Positions 50,797-59,670 of a DNA stretch of 64,000 nucleotides are shown piece after piece. The notes beneath the pieces were generated by a model. It saw only the letters and a program-made list of their open reading frames with translations, was not told the origin of the DNA and made no database searches. Where the stretch lies: positions 124,001 to 188,000 of the forward strand of contig NZ_JBQKJT010000007.1 of assembly GCF_052117125.1 (NCBI RefSeq). Direction: 5' to 3'. The position numbers and the translations under genes were made by a program. This DNA comes from Avoscillospira_A sp052117125 (GTDB lineage Bacteria; Bacillota; Clostridia; Oscillospirales; Oscillospiraceae). Positions within the stretch are counted from its first letter, which is position 1. Each line of letters opens with the position of its first letter.

Positions 50797-51654
50797 TTAT
50801 GCCCCTCCCCTCAAAGCCCCAAGGGCAGCCACAGCCTGCTCCACCGTGTACACGCTGGGGTCCACATCAAGGCCTAGTTCCCGCAGGCGGTGGAAAATGG
50901 CGGTGACTACCGGCACATCCAACCCCATCTCCGTCAGTTCCTGCGCATGGGCAAAGACCTCCCGGGGCGTGCCGGTCATGGCTACAGTACCGTGGTTCAT
51001 CACATACAGCCGGTCCACATTGGCTGCCACTTCTTCCATGGAATGGCTGACCATGAGGATTGTAGCATTTTGTGCCTGCTGATAATCGCGAATATTCTGC
51101 AAAACGATTTCTCTTGCATTGGGGTCCAGGCCTGCTGTGGGTTCATCCAGAATCAATACATCCGGCTCCATGGCAATGACGCCGGCAATGGCAACCCGGC
51201 GCTTCTGACCGCCGGACAAATCAAAGGGAGAGCGTTCCAAATCAGACTCCTCCAGGCCAACAAATCCAGCGGCCCGCAGAACCCGACGGCGCACTTCTTC
51301 TTCATCCAAGCCCATATTCTTGGGACCAAAGGCAATATCGGCAAAGACCGTCTCCTCAAAAAGCTGGTATTCCGGATACTGAAACACCAGTCCCACCTTG
51401 AAGCGAATCTGATGGGTGAACTGCTTATCTTTCCAGATATCCTCTCCGCGGAACAGAACTTGGCCGCTGGAGGGTCGCAGCAGACCATCCAGATGCTGAA
51501 TAAATGTGGACTTGCCGGAGCCCGTATGGCCGATCAGGCCGATAAATTCCCCCTGCTCAGCGTAAAAATCCACTGATTGCAGGGCATGTCGTTCAAAGGG
51601 AGTGCCCACGCCATAGGCGTGACACAACTGTTTAGTTTCAATGATGGGCTCCAC
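50797..51654 (-). CDS. ecfA2: ECF transporter ATPase EcfA2
   Basis: A 285-aa ABC ATPase with Walker A GHTGSGKST (about residues 42-50), Q-loop VFQYPEYQLFEETV, signature LSGGQKRRVAIAG, Walker B LILDEPTAGLDP and H-loop VSHSME. It is the second of the ATPase pair. The YGVGTPFERHALQSV insert in the A-loop region is typical of EcfA2. Four bases separate it from ecfA1. Confidence 0.96.
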   Translation of the reverse strand: MEPIIETKQLCHAYGVGTPFERHALQSVDFYAEQGEFIGLIGHTGSGKSTFIQHLDGLLRPSSGQVLFRGEDIWKDKQFTHQIRFKVGLVFQYPEYQLFEETVFADIAFGPKNMGLDEEEVRRRVLRAAGFVGLEESDLERSPFDLSGGQKRRVAIAGVIAMEPDVLILDEPTAGLDPNAREIVLQNIRDYQQAQNATILMVSHSMEEVAANVDRLYVMNHGTVAMTGTPREVFAHAQELTEMGLDVPVVTAIFHRLRELGLDVDPSVYTVEQAVAALGALRGGA

Positions 51655-51657
51655 GCT

Positions 51658-52527
51658 TCACTTCTCCTCCAATGCCGTACCGGCTCCAAAGACTCGGTAA
51701 ATGGCCTGTACGCATTCCTCCACCGACAGGGCATCCAGCGGTACATCTACGCCCTGCTGCCGCAGCGCATACAGTAGTTGCGTCGTCTCCGGCACTGTCA
51801 GTTGGGCCGACTGGAGCAACTCGACCTGGGAAAAAACCTGCCGGGGCGTACCGTCAGCCAGAATTTTGCCGCCGCTCATAACAATGACCCGGTCGGCATC
51901 CACGGCTTCCCGCATGTGGTGGGTGATCAGAATGACTGTAATACCACGCTCCCGGTTGAGGCGGTGTACCGTCTCCAGCACCTCCCGCCGGCCCTGGGGG
52001 TCCAGCATGGCCGTGGGCTCGTCCAGCACAATGCATTTGGGCAGCATGGCAATGACACCGGCGATGGCAACCCGCTGTTTCTGACCACCGGACAATAGAT
52101 GAGGTGCGTGCTCCCGGAATTCATACATCCCTACCATGCGCAACGCCTCGTCCACCCGACGCCGGATTTCTTCCGGTTCCACGCCCAGATTCTCAGGTGC
52201 AAAGGCCACATCCTCCTCCACCACGTTGGAAACAATTTGATTGTCAGGATTCTGAAACACCATGCCCACAGCCCGCCGAATGGCTATGAGCTCGTCTTCC
52301 ATCGTGGTGTCCTTGCCGTAGACCCATACTTTGCCGCCGCTGGGCAGCAAAATGGCATTGAAATGCTTGGCCAGCGTGGATTTACCACAGCCGTTGTGGC
52401 CCAGGATTGCCACGAAGCTGCCCTGCTCAATATTTAAATCCAGGCCCGAAAAGACTTCTATCTCCTGAGCATCCTCCTGCTTTGGATAGCGGTATGTCAG
52501 GTTGTCCACGCGGATTGCTTGTTCCAT
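51658..52527 (-). CDS. ecfA1: ECF transporter ATPase EcfA1
   Basis: A 289-aa ABC ATPase: Walker A GHNGCGKSTLAKH (about residues 44-56), VFQNPDNQIVSNVVEEDVAF (the EcfA1 Q-loop form), LSGGQKQRVAIAG, CIVLDEPTAMLDP and ITHHMREA. First gene of the ecf module. The ATG at 52527 has AAGAGA as weak ribosome site. It overlaps nothing and follows the methyltransferase gene by 20 bases. Confidence 0.96.
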   Translation of the reverse strand: MEQAIRVDNLTYRYPKQEDAQEIEVFSGLDLNIEQGSFVAILGHNGCGKSTLAKHFNAILLPSGGKVWVYGKDTTMEDELIAIRRAVGMVFQNPDNQIVSNVVEEDVAFAPENLGVEPEEIRRRVDEALRMVGMYEFREHAPHLLSGGQKQRVAIAGVIAMLPKCIVLDEPTAMLDPQGRREVLETVHRLNRERGITVILITHHMREAVDADRVIVMSGGKILADGTPRQVFSQVELLQSAQLTVPETTQLLYALRQQGVDVPLDALSVEECVQAIYRVFGAGTALEEK

Positions 52528-52547
52528 AGGCTTTGTTCTCTTTTCTT

Positions 52548-53411
52548 TCAATCTTTAGTCCACCGGCCTGTGGCGCCGCAGGGCAGCGTCAGTCCCGTAT
52601 CGGTGACGGGCAGCCCCAACTCGTCACATTCCGTATGACCGCCGTATTTGGATGATACAACGGTGTCCAGCAGGTAACCCAGGACCGATGGGGCCAGACC
52701 GGTTGTATAGGAATTGATGATAAAGAAGGCCGGGTCGTCAGACAGGACACCAGCTACCAACTGCAAAAAAGGATAGAGATCTTTTTCTAGCTTCCAAATT
52801 TCTCCGGATGGTCCGCGACCATAAGAAGGAGGGTCCATGATGATAGCGTCGTAGCGGCGGCCGCGACGAATCTCTCGCTCTACAAATTTGGCGCAATCAT
52901 CCACAATCCACCGGATAGGGGCACTTTCCAGCCCAGAGGATTTGGCATTTTCCTTGGCCCAAGCTACCATTCCCTTGGCGGCGTCCACATGGCAAACCAA
53001 GGCCCCGGCGGCTGCAGCGGCCAAGGTGGCGCCGCCGGTATAAGCAAACAGGTTCAGCACATTGAGGGGTCGTCCCGCCTTGGCGATCTGCTCCTGAATG
53101 AAATCCCAGTTGGCCGCCTGCTCCGGAAAGACGCCGGTATGTTTAAAGTTCATGGGCTTGACATTGAATGTCAACGTTCCGTAACGCACCTGCCAGCGCT
53201 CCGGCAGGCGGTTAGCATTCCATTTGCCACCGCCGCTGTTGCTTCTGGCATACCGGGCGTCGTAGTGTTTCCACAGAGGATTTTTCTTCGGCGTATTCCA
53301 GATAACCTGGGGATCAGGACGCACTAGGGTAAATTTTCCCCAGCGCTCCAGCTTTTCGCCGTCCGAGGTGTCAATGACCTCATAATCCTTCCATTTTTCC
53401 GCTCTCCACAT
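52548..53411 (-). CDS. SAM-dependent methyltransferase, RlmI/RlmK-like
   Basis: A 287-aa class I methyltransferase: VLNLFAYTGGATLAAAAAG is motif I, VDAAKGMVAWAKENAK motif II, and IMDPPSYGRGP the DPP motif of 23S rRNA cytosine-5 enzymes. It lacks the N-terminal PUA domain of RlmI, as do many clostridial members. The GKFTLVRPDPQVIW opening is typical of that shorter group. Target base is not known. It lies between ecfA1 and the PBP gene on one strand. Confidence 0.88.
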   Translation of the reverse strand: MWRAEKWKDYEVIDTSDGEKLERWGKFTLVRPDPQVIWNTPKKNPLWKHYDARYARSNSGGGKWNANRLPERWQVRYGTLTFNVKPMNFKHTGVFPEQAANWDFIQEQIAKAGRPLNVLNLFAYTGGATLAAAAAGALVCHVDAAKGMVAWAKENAKSSGLESAPIRWIVDDCAKFVEREIRRGRRYDAIIMDPPSYGRGPSGEIWKLEKDLYPFLQLVAGVLSDDPAFFIINSYTTGLAPSVLGYLLDTVVSSKYGGHTECDELGLPVTDTGLTLPCGATGRWTKD

Positions 53412-53441
53412 GGATAATTCCTCACTCTGTTTATAATATCG

Positions 53442-56063
53442 TCAATCGTTGGGGACTACTCCACCGTTGGCTGGGTCCTCCCAGCCGTGGTACGGCGGCT
53501 CCGTTGTGCCGCCTTCCCCATCAGGTATTTCCGGATTCGGATCGACGGGCTGGTTGGGATCCACGGGAGCGTTGGGGTCCACCGGTTGGTTGGGGTCTGC
53601 AGGGTCCGTTGGATTTGTCGGGTCCTCCGGCACCTCCGGCTCTTCCGGCGGCAAACTCTCCTCTGTATGCACCGTACACGTCTGTCCCATGCTGGTGCCA
53701 GACGGACTGAGCGCCGGATAATAGCCGCTGGGAATAGAGCCGCTGTAAATGGCATACTGCTGGTCTGCAACCACAATGCCGGATATGGGGAAACTGCGGT
53801 TCAGGTTTAGTAGAGCCACTGTATGAGTACCGTTACCTTCTACCTGACTGCAGAATTCATTGGCAACCTGGTTCGTTTCATCGCACAGATCCACATAGGT
53901 GTGTACGTCACAGTATTTTGTCGGCGCGTCATCCATGGCAAGGGAACCCTTGACAACGCGGGAACCGCGGGGATCGCTCTTACAAGCGTCGGTGGCCAGC
54001 AGACCGCTGTCGCGGCAATACCATACTTCCACCACATCTGTGGGTTGCTGGAAGGTTGCCGACGGAAGTCCCGCATGAACTTGCGCCATGACCTTCTGCC
54101 AGAGATACGCGGCAGGATTGGTAGAGGATTCCGTCAGGTTGACCTCTTCCGGCACATCATAGCCGCACCAGACGGCAGCAGAATAGTAGGGTGTATAACC
54201 GCAGAACCAACGGTCGAAATCGCTGGTGGTGGTACCGGTTTTACCGGCTACTGCCATATTTTCAATCTTGGCGGGAGAACCGGTACCGTGCTCCACAGCG
54301 TATTGCAGCATATCGGTCATATACCATGCCGCCTTGGTGCTGACGGCTGTGACGGTATCCTGCGTGTTGTTGAGCACCGTTTCCTCCCGGTTATCCACCA
54401 TTCTGGTTACTTTGGTATAGGTGCGGGGTTCCCGGTATACACCGCCATTGGCATAGGTGGCATATCCCGCCGCCATATCCTCAATGGTGACGCCGTGAGT
54501 CAAACCACCCATGGCCAAGGGCGCAAGATTGATATCGGAATACGTCTTGCCACCGATGACCTCCTGTTCCACAAGCGTATCCATGCCCAGCTTTTCTACG
54601 GCAAACTGATAGCTGTAGGCCGGCGTCAGGTCCGCTAGGACCTTGACGGCAACCGTGTTGGTGGACATGCTGATGGCGGAACGAATGGTCATTAAACCAG
54701 AATAACTGCGGTTGGTATTCTTTGGCCAGGCGCCGCCCTCAAAGGAATAGGGCGTATCGTCATATACGGTGGCCGGGGTAATAATGCCCTTGTCAAAGGC
54801 CGGGCCGTAAACGGTCAGGGGCTTAATGGTGGAACCTGGCGACAGCAGGGCCTGGGTGGCCCGGTTAAAGGTCAGACTGCCCGTTTTCTCACCGACGCCG
54901 CCGGAAACGGCCACCAGATCACCGGTTTGATTGTCGATGATAGCGATGCCCGATTGCAGCTGCTGGGCACTGTCGGTTTTTGGAATGTTATCCAGATTCT
55001 CGTATACCTCGTTTACCACCGACTGAACATCCGGATTCATGGTGCAGTAGATGGACAGGCCGCCGGAACGCACCACCTGTTCCGCGATTTCCTCTGTGTA
55101 GTTGTACGTCTTGCACAGATCTTCCGTCACGTCGCGGATTACCTGATCTACAAAATACGAATAATACTCGCTGTTGTCATCGTAACCTTCCGTCTCCTGA
55201 CCGCTGGCGTTGGTAAACACCATCTCCTGATTGACGGCGGCTCGGTAGGCTTCTTCTGTCAGAATGTACCCCTGGTCGTACATCTCCCACAGAATCGTCA
55301 GCTGCCGTTCCCGGTTGGCTTCCGGGTTAATATAGGGATCATAATAGGACGGATTCTTGGTAATGCCGATGAGGCTAGCACACTCGGCTGTGGTCAGTTC
55401 CGATACATCCTTGCCGAAGTAGACACGGGCGGCGCTTTGAACGCCGTAACAGCCCTCTCCCAAATAGATCGTATTGAGGTACCAGGTCATGATCTCCTGT
55501 TTGGAGTGATCTTTTTCAAATTCCAAGGCACTGACAATTTCCAGCAACTTTCTGCGGACGGTCACCTCATCCCGTTCGGTGAGGTTTTTGATCAACTGCT
55601 GGGTAATGGTGGACGCGCCATAAGTGGAGTCACCGCCGAGAAACATATTGGCGCTGGCGCTGGCAGTACGCAGCCAGTCCACGCCTTGGTGCTCCTCGAA
55701 CCGCTTATCTTCAATGGCAATGGCAGCGTTGACCAGATCTCTGGGAATTTTGTTGTAGGTGACCCAAGTGCGGTTTTCTTTGCCGTAGAGCCGTTGCAGC
55801 TCTACCGCCTCCCCCGTGTTCGGATCAGTATAATAGATGACACTGGTTTGGTCCAGCGTGAAGTTTTCCAGGGGGACGTCGGACTGCGGAATCAAAACCT
55901 CCTGGACGTATTTTGCAAAAATACAACCGAAGATCAATCCTGTCAGCAGACCTACCAGCAGCAGTGTGCCAAGAATTTTGCCTAGAACGGCAAAAAATTT
56001 GCCGATAGCACCAAAAATCCGGCGGGCGACCGAAGGCCTTTGCATCTCGGGATTGGACGCCAT
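53442..56063 (-). CDS. Class A penicillin-binding protein (PBP1a-type)
   Basis: An 873-aa bifunctional wall synthase. Order: cytoplasmic basic tail, one helix (about 27-49), glycosyltransferase domain with catalytic Glu 118 in AIEDKRFEEHQG and GGSTITQQ-type motif (YGASTITQQLIKN), then transpeptidase with SPGSTIKPL (Ser 411, Lys 414), SMSTN and AGKTGTT. It ends in a Pro/Asp/Asn-rich repeat tail (about residues 828-862, units PNQPVDPNAPVD) likely spanning the wall. GGAGG-like GGAGGTG is 6 to 7 bases before the ATG; extended -10 TGATATAAT at 56169-56174. Confidence 0.95.
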   Translation of the reverse strand: MASNPEMQRPSVARRIFGAIGKFFAVLGKILGTLLLVGLLTGLIFGCIFAKYVQEVLIPQSDVPLENFTLDQTSVIYYTDPNTGEAVELQRLYGKENRTWVTYNKIPRDLVNAAIAIEDKRFEEHQGVDWLRTASASANMFLGGDSTYGASTITQQLIKNLTERDEVTVRRKLLEIVSALEFEKDHSKQEIMTWYLNTIYLGEGCYGVQSAARVYFGKDVSELTTAECASLIGITKNPSYYDPYINPEANRERQLTILWEMYDQGYILTEEAYRAAVNQEMVFTNASGQETEGYDDNSEYYSYFVDQVIRDVTEDLCKTYNYTEEIAEQVVRSGGLSIYCTMNPDVQSVVNEVYENLDNIPKTDSAQQLQSGIAIIDNQTGDLVAVSGGVGEKTGSLTFNRATQALLSPGSTIKPLTVYGPAFDKGIITPATVYDDTPYSFEGGAWPKNTNRSYSGLMTIRSAISMSTNTVAVKVLADLTPAYSYQFAVEKLGMDTLVEQEVIGGKTYSDINLAPLAMGGLTHGVTIEDMAAGYATYANGGVYREPRTYTKVTRMVDNREETVLNNTQDTVTAVSTKAAWYMTDMLQYAVEHGTGSPAKIENMAVAGKTGTTTSDFDRWFCGYTPYYSAAVWCGYDVPEEVNLTESSTNPAAYLWQKVMAQVHAGLPSATFQQPTDVVEVWYCRDSGLLATDACKSDPRGSRVVKGSLAMDDAPTKYCDVHTYVDLCDETNQVANEFCSQVEGNGTHTVALLNLNRSFPISGIVVADQQYAIYSGSIPSGYYPALSPSGTSMGQTCTVHTEESLPPEEPEVPEDPTNPTDPADPNQPVDPNAPVDPNQPVDPNPEIPDGEGGTTEPPYHGWEDPANGGVVPND

Positions 56064-56260
56064 AAAAGCACCTCCAAAGTTCTATTTTCATGGAATAAAC
56101 AGCAGAAATATCCTGTGTTTCAGATGTATTTCTTATTCGGAAAGCGATACGATTCCAGCGTATGATTTATTATATCACATCTGTCAAATTCTTGTGTTAC
56201 AAAATTTTTACGGTGATAGAAATCATCGGTACGGGACACACTGTCCATGAGGTGAACGAC

Positions 56261-56536
56261 ATGAAGGTGCATACCTGCTTTCTGTGGCGGTTGGTCATTC
56301 CAGTGCTGCTGCTCTGTTCTATGGTATTCAATGTTCGGGCTGCCGTTCCGGCCTATACCATGACCATTGCAGATGGCTTCATCGCCGTCTGGGACCACTG
56401 CACTGGAGACTGGCATCTGCGTTCCGCTGTTCCAGCTGCCATGCTCACGGAACAGGACCGTCAGCTGCTGCAGCAGGGGTTGGAACTGGCTGACAGCGCC
56501 GCGCTGACGCGGGCTCTGGAAGATTTTTGTTCTTGA
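56261..56536 (+). CDS. Small exported BofC-like protein
   Basis: A 91-aa protein with a signal peptide (WRLVIPVLLLCSMVFNVRA, cut near Ala 28) and a mature part YTMTIADGFIAVWDHCTG ... LTEQDRQLLQQGLELADSAALTRALEDF. The pattern of an exposed beta strand, then L-x2-x-D-x2-LL-x-G-x11-L-x3-LEDF matches the C-terminal domain of BofC, a spore checkpoint protein. GAGGTG is 6 bases before ATG. It is divergent to the PBP gene. Sporulation link is inferred. Confidence 0.6.
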   Translation: MKVHTCFLWRLVIPVLLLCSMVFNVRAAVPAYTMTIADGFIAVWDHCTGDWHLRSAVPAAMLTEQDRQLLQQGLELADSAALTRALEDFCS

Positions 56537-56561
56537 AAGAAAATCTATTGTGATTTTCCTC

Positions 56562-56590
56562 TTGATTTTCTTCGTCTCTCCGATTAGAAT
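56562..56590 (+). promoter_or_regulatory. Promoter of the DUF1292 gene
   Basis: TTGATT (56562-56567) and TAGAAT (56585-56590), 17-base spacer. Confidence 0.7.
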
Positions 56591-56622
56591 AACGGTATCA
56601 AGAACAAGTACGGAGGAAGCCC

Positions 56623-56907
56623 ATGGATCAGCAGTTCGGTGATAATCTGATCACCATTACCGACGAAGATGGCCGCTCCTATGAATTGGAGATTCTGGCG
56701 CAGTTTGAATACAAGGACGCGGAGTATCTGGCGCTGATTCCTGCCGACGCCGATGACACCGGCGATATGGAGGTCAGCATTCTGAAATCCTCCGAAGTGG
56801 ACGGGGAGGAAATGCTCCTGGCTATTGAGGATGAAAAGGAATTGGAAGAGGTCTACAACGCCATGATGGACCTGCTTTACGACGACGAGGAAACCGAACT
56901 CCAATAA
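56623..56907 (+). CDS. DUF1292 family protein
   Basis: A 94-aa very acidic cytosolic protein: NLITITDEDGRSYELEILAQFEYKDAEYLALIP and the C-terminal ELEEVYNAMMDLL. It clearly belongs to DUF1292 (YrzB-like), found in most Firmicutes beside ruvX and mltG; function unknown. Here ruvX is 3.5 kb away. GGAGG is about 7 bases before ATG. It is followed directly by the probable 6S RNA. Confidence 0.9.
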   Translation: MDQQFGDNLITITDEDGRSYELEILAQFEYKDAEYLALIPADADDTGDMEVSILKSSEVDGEEMLLAIEDEKELEEVYNAMMDLLYDDEETELQ

Positions 56908-57118
56908 CCACCGCTATGTTCCCTGCTTGGTGCGTGATGGGTTCTTTTAAACCCACATTTTTTCCTAGGGACGCTGGAAAACTTTCTGCGTGGATTGCAG
57001 GCCTCCCGTTCCGGCTTTGACCGGCAATGGAAGTTGGAAGCAGTGAAGCGCAGAAGAGGCGACCCACCTGCCGAGACGTGCAGGTTATAACTGGATCCAC
57101 ACGGCTGAAGCGGGGTTT
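56908..57118 (+). ncRNA. ssrS: Probable 6S RNA
   Basis: About 210 bases without a gene. The ends pair (ACCGC... with GCGGGGT), a TGGGTT/AACCCA hairpin lies at 56939-56955, TTCTGCG pairs with CGCAGAA (56980s with 57047s), and a CACCTGC ... GCAGGTTATAAC hairpin (57066-57090) leads to CCACACGGC near the 3' end. The order of hairpin, central open region and this 3' hairpin matches 6S RNA, which binds RNA polymerase in stationary phase. Identification is by pattern memory, not by search. Confidence 0.62.
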
Positions 57119-57143
57119 ATTCTTGTTGAGAAGTACCTTGTGT

Positions 57144-57178
57144 GAAACACCGCAGTGAATGCGGTGTTTCTTTTTATT
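57144..57178 (+). terminator. Terminator behind the probable 6S RNA
   Basis: GAAACACCGC (57144-57153) pairs perfectly with GCGGTGTTTC (57161-57170), followed by TTTTTATTT. Confidence 0.92.
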
Positions 57179-57220
57179 TGTAAACTTTTTACCCTGGTTG
57201 TTCACATTTTCAGAAAAAAC

Positions 57221-57249
57221 TTGCATACATCGGGGAAATGTCCTATAAT
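57221..57249 (+). promoter_or_regulatory. Promoter of the PrsA-like gene
   Basis: TTGCAT (57221-57226) and TATAAT (57244-57249), 17-base spacer, about 90 bases before the start. Confidence 0.75.
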
Positions 57250-57339
57250 GAATGCCGCTATATGGCTGTGGGGGCTTTGGAAATCATTGACCTATTCACT
57301 CCTACAGCAGTAAGTACTATGAGAGGATTGATCTAACGT

Positions 57340-58824
57340 ATGAGCGCTTCCCAGCAGAAAAAGCGCCGGCAGAACCAAGCTCCCGCCGCCGCTTCCCAAA
57401 ATGATTCCAGCAGCCGCGGCGCATGGATTGCAGGCAGTATCGGTGTAGCCGTATTGGTGGTACTGGCGATCTTCTTTGCCATTCTTAACTCCGGCCTGCT
57501 GCAAAATCACACCACGGCCGCCACGGTCGGCTCCCATGAGCTGTCGCCGGTAATGTATAACTACTTCTATAAAGATGTATATACGAAGAGTGCTGCCGGG
57601 TATATGACAGACCCCAACAAATCCTTGGCCGATCAGGTGATTGACGCGACTACCGGACAAACCTGGGCTGATTATCTCAATGAGGAAACCAACGGCTTGA
57701 TTGCCGAAACCTATGGTGTCTATGACGCGGCTATGGAAGCCGGCTATACCATGACGGATGATGATACCGCCGCTGTGGATGAGTATATGGCCAGCCTTTC
57801 CTCCCAGGCTGCTTCGCAGGGCGTTTCTGCCAACGCTTATCTGTCCAGCGCCTATGGCACCGGCAGCAACACTGACAATTTCCGCACATATCGGGAACTG
57901 CTACAGGTAGCCACTTCCTATCAGGCCGTCTATTCCGATAGCCTGACTTATACGGCTGACGACATTGCCACGTACTATAGCGAGCACAAGGAGGAACTGG
58001 ACGTCTACGACTATCGTTCTTTCACCTGCTCCGTGGACAGCACCGAGACTGACGAAGAAGGAAACACCATCGTGGACAATGCCGCTTCTGAGGCACAGGC
58101 CAAGGAAATGGCAGAGGCTGTTCAGGGCGACGAGACTGCCTTTGCCGAGCAGGCCCGTGAGAATGCTTCTGAGGATCAGCAGAGCACCTATGCGGACGAC
58201 GATGCCACACTGACCTCCAAGGCTACCGCTAACAGTCTGCCTGAAAACATCAAGGATTGGCTCACAGACACGTCTCGCGCCTATGGCGATACTACAGCCA
58301 TTGAGAATGAAGACGGCTCCTGGAAAGTGGTCATGTTTGTCAGTGGTCCTGAAAAGTTCAATGTCAATACCCGCACAGTTCGCCATATCCTCATTCAGGC
58401 AACGGAATCCGATGACGAGGCTGTGGCTGATACGGAAGCCGAGATTCGTGCCCAGGAGATTCTGGACGAGTATTTAGCTGGCGATCAGACAGAGGAGGCA
58501 TTTGCCGCCCTGGCCGTTGAGCACTCTGCAGACAGCACCGCTGCCGAAGGTGGCCTCATTGAGAATATCTGCCCCGGCGATATGGTGGAACCCTTTGAGG
58601 ACTGGTGCTTTGACGAATCCCGGAAGCCCGGCGATACGGGCATTGTGGAGTCGGAGTACGGGTACCACGTCATGTACTATGTTGGCGAGGGCGGTAACGC
58701 CATGGACTACCGCACGGAAACTGCTATGCGTTCCAACGATGTCAGTAACTGGATTGTGGGGCTGGGCGAAGCCCAGACCGTGACAACTCACAGCTTCGGC
58801 ATGCTCTTCACCGACGCCGACTGA
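57340..58824 (+). CDS. PrsA/SurA-type peptidyl-prolyl isomerase
   Basis: A 494-aa protein anchored by one N-terminal helix (about residues 29-50) after a basic tail; no lipobox Cys, unlike PrsA. The extracellular part has a helical chaperone region rich in Tyr, Ala and Ser, and a parvulin-type domain near residues 340-455 (VRHILIQATESDD, GGLIENICPGDMVEPFEDWCF, VESEYGYHVMYYVG). It would help exported proteins fold. Very acidic (many Asp/Glu) after residue 230. ATG chosen because it starts the basic tail; the ribosome site is weak. Confidence 0.9.
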   Translation: MSASQQKKRRQNQAPAAASQNDSSSRGAWIAGSIGVAVLVVLAIFFAILNSGLLQNHTTAATVGSHELSPVMYNYFYKDVYTKSAAGYMTDPNKSLADQVIDATTGQTWADYLNEETNGLIAETYGVYDAAMEAGYTMTDDDTAAVDEYMASLSSQAASQGVSANAYLSSAYGTGSNTDNFRTYRELLQVATSYQAVYSDSLTYTADDIATYYSEHKEELDVYDYRSFTCSVDSTETDEEGNTIVDNAASEAQAKEMAEAVQGDETAFAEQARENASEDQQSTYADDDATLTSKATANSLPENIKDWLTDTSRAYGDTTAIENEDGSWKVVMFVSGPEKFNVNTRTVRHILIQATESDDEAVADTEAEIRAQEILDEYLAGDQTEEAFAALAVEHSADSTAAEGGLIENICPGDMVEPFEDWCFDESRKPGDTGIVESEYGYHVMYYVGEGGNAMDYRTETAMRSNDVSNWIVGLGEAQTVTTHSFGMLFTDAD

Positions 58825-58838
58825 CTGCAACCCTATCC

Positions 58839-58868
58839 AAGAGGCGGACTCCCCTGTCCGCCTCTTGC
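58839..58868 (+). terminator. Hairpin after the PrsA-like gene
   Basis: AAGAGGCGGAC (58839-58849) pairs with GTCCGCCTCTT (58856-58866). The following GCTTGACTTTT is only partly T-rich. Confidence 0.7.
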
Positions 58869-58891
58869 TTGACTTTTCGGAGGTTTTTTCT

Positions 58892-59614
58892 ATGAATCCA
58901 GCGTTTCTGCGGGAAGCAATGATTCTGGGGCCTGACGGCCTGGAACGGCTAAGTGGCTGCCATGTGATTGTGTTCGGCATTGGCGGCGTGGGCAGTTACT
59001 GTGCGGAGGCATTGGTCCGGGCGGGAATCGGCCGTCTTACCTTTGTGGACAATGATACCGTTGGTGAGACCAATCTCAACCGCCAGCTCATTGCGCTCCA
59101 TTCCACCTTGGGCCAGTACAAGTCCGACGTCATGGCCCGACGTGCTCGGGATATCAATCCCCAGTGTCAGGCGGTCTCTATTCCGGAACTATACAATGCC
59201 GAGACCAAAGGCCGCTTCTTCGATAACGCCGACTATGATTACATTGTAGACGCCATCGATTTGGTGTCCTGCAAACTGAGCCTGATCGAGACGGCGCGGC
59301 AGATGGGTATTCCCTGTATCAGTTCCATGGGTACCGGCAACAAGCTGGACCCGTCCCGCTTTGTCATCACCGACATTGCAAAGACTACCGGCTGTCCCCT
59401 GGCCCGTGTCATGCGCAAAGAATTACGCAATCGCGGTATTGAGCACCACACGGTGCTGTTCAGTGAGGAGCCGCCGGCCAAGCCGCTGGAACTGGAGACG
59501 CCGCCGCCGGGCCGCCGCAGTATCCCGGCGTCTGTGTCCTGGGTCCCCTCTGTGGCAGGATTGATGATTGCCGGTCATGTGGTCCGGGAATTGCTGCAAA
59601 TCGCGCCGCGATAA
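58892..59614 (+). CDS. tcdA: tRNA threonylcarbamoyladenosine dehydratase TcdA
   Basis: A 240-aa E1-like enzyme. GIGGVGSYCAEALVRAG (residues 29-45) binds ATP, FVDNDTVGETNLNRQL has the acidic pair and arginine, and the C-terminal half has the Cys-poor SMGTGNKLDPSRF/ITDIAKTTGCPLARV form typical of TcdA (CsdL). It converts t6A37 to the cyclic form ct6A. CGGAGG is 8 bases before the ATG at 58892. It works on the product of the tsaE/tsaB complex encoded at 4 kb. Confidence 0.94.
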   Translation: MNPAFLREAMILGPDGLERLSGCHVIVFGIGGVGSYCAEALVRAGIGRLTFVDNDTVGETNLNRQLIALHSTLGQYKSDVMARRARDINPQCQAVSIPELYNAETKGRFFDNADYDYIVDAIDLVSCKLSLIETARQMGIPCISSMGTGNKLDPSRFVITDIAKTTGCPLARVMRKELRNRGIEHHTVLFSEEPPAKPLELETPPPGRRSIPASVSWVPSVAGLMIAGHVVRELLQIAPR

Positions 59615-59621
59615 ACTGTAT

Positions 59622-59670
59622 AAAAAATCCCTTCATTGCCCAAACTGATGGGGAATGGAGGGATTTTTTT
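59622..59670 (+). terminator. Terminator that contains the next gene's start region
   Basis: AAAAAATCCCTTCATTGCCC (59622-59641) pairs with GGGGAATGGAGGGATTTTTT (59650-59669) with a few mismatches. The GGAGG inside the right arm is the ribosome site of the next gene, whose TTG start sits at the end of the T-tract. Confidence 0.75.

Noticed and set aside
54927..55985. 352-codon plus-strand frame opposite the class A PBP
   Set aside because: All PBP active-site motifs are on the minus strand; this is a shadow.
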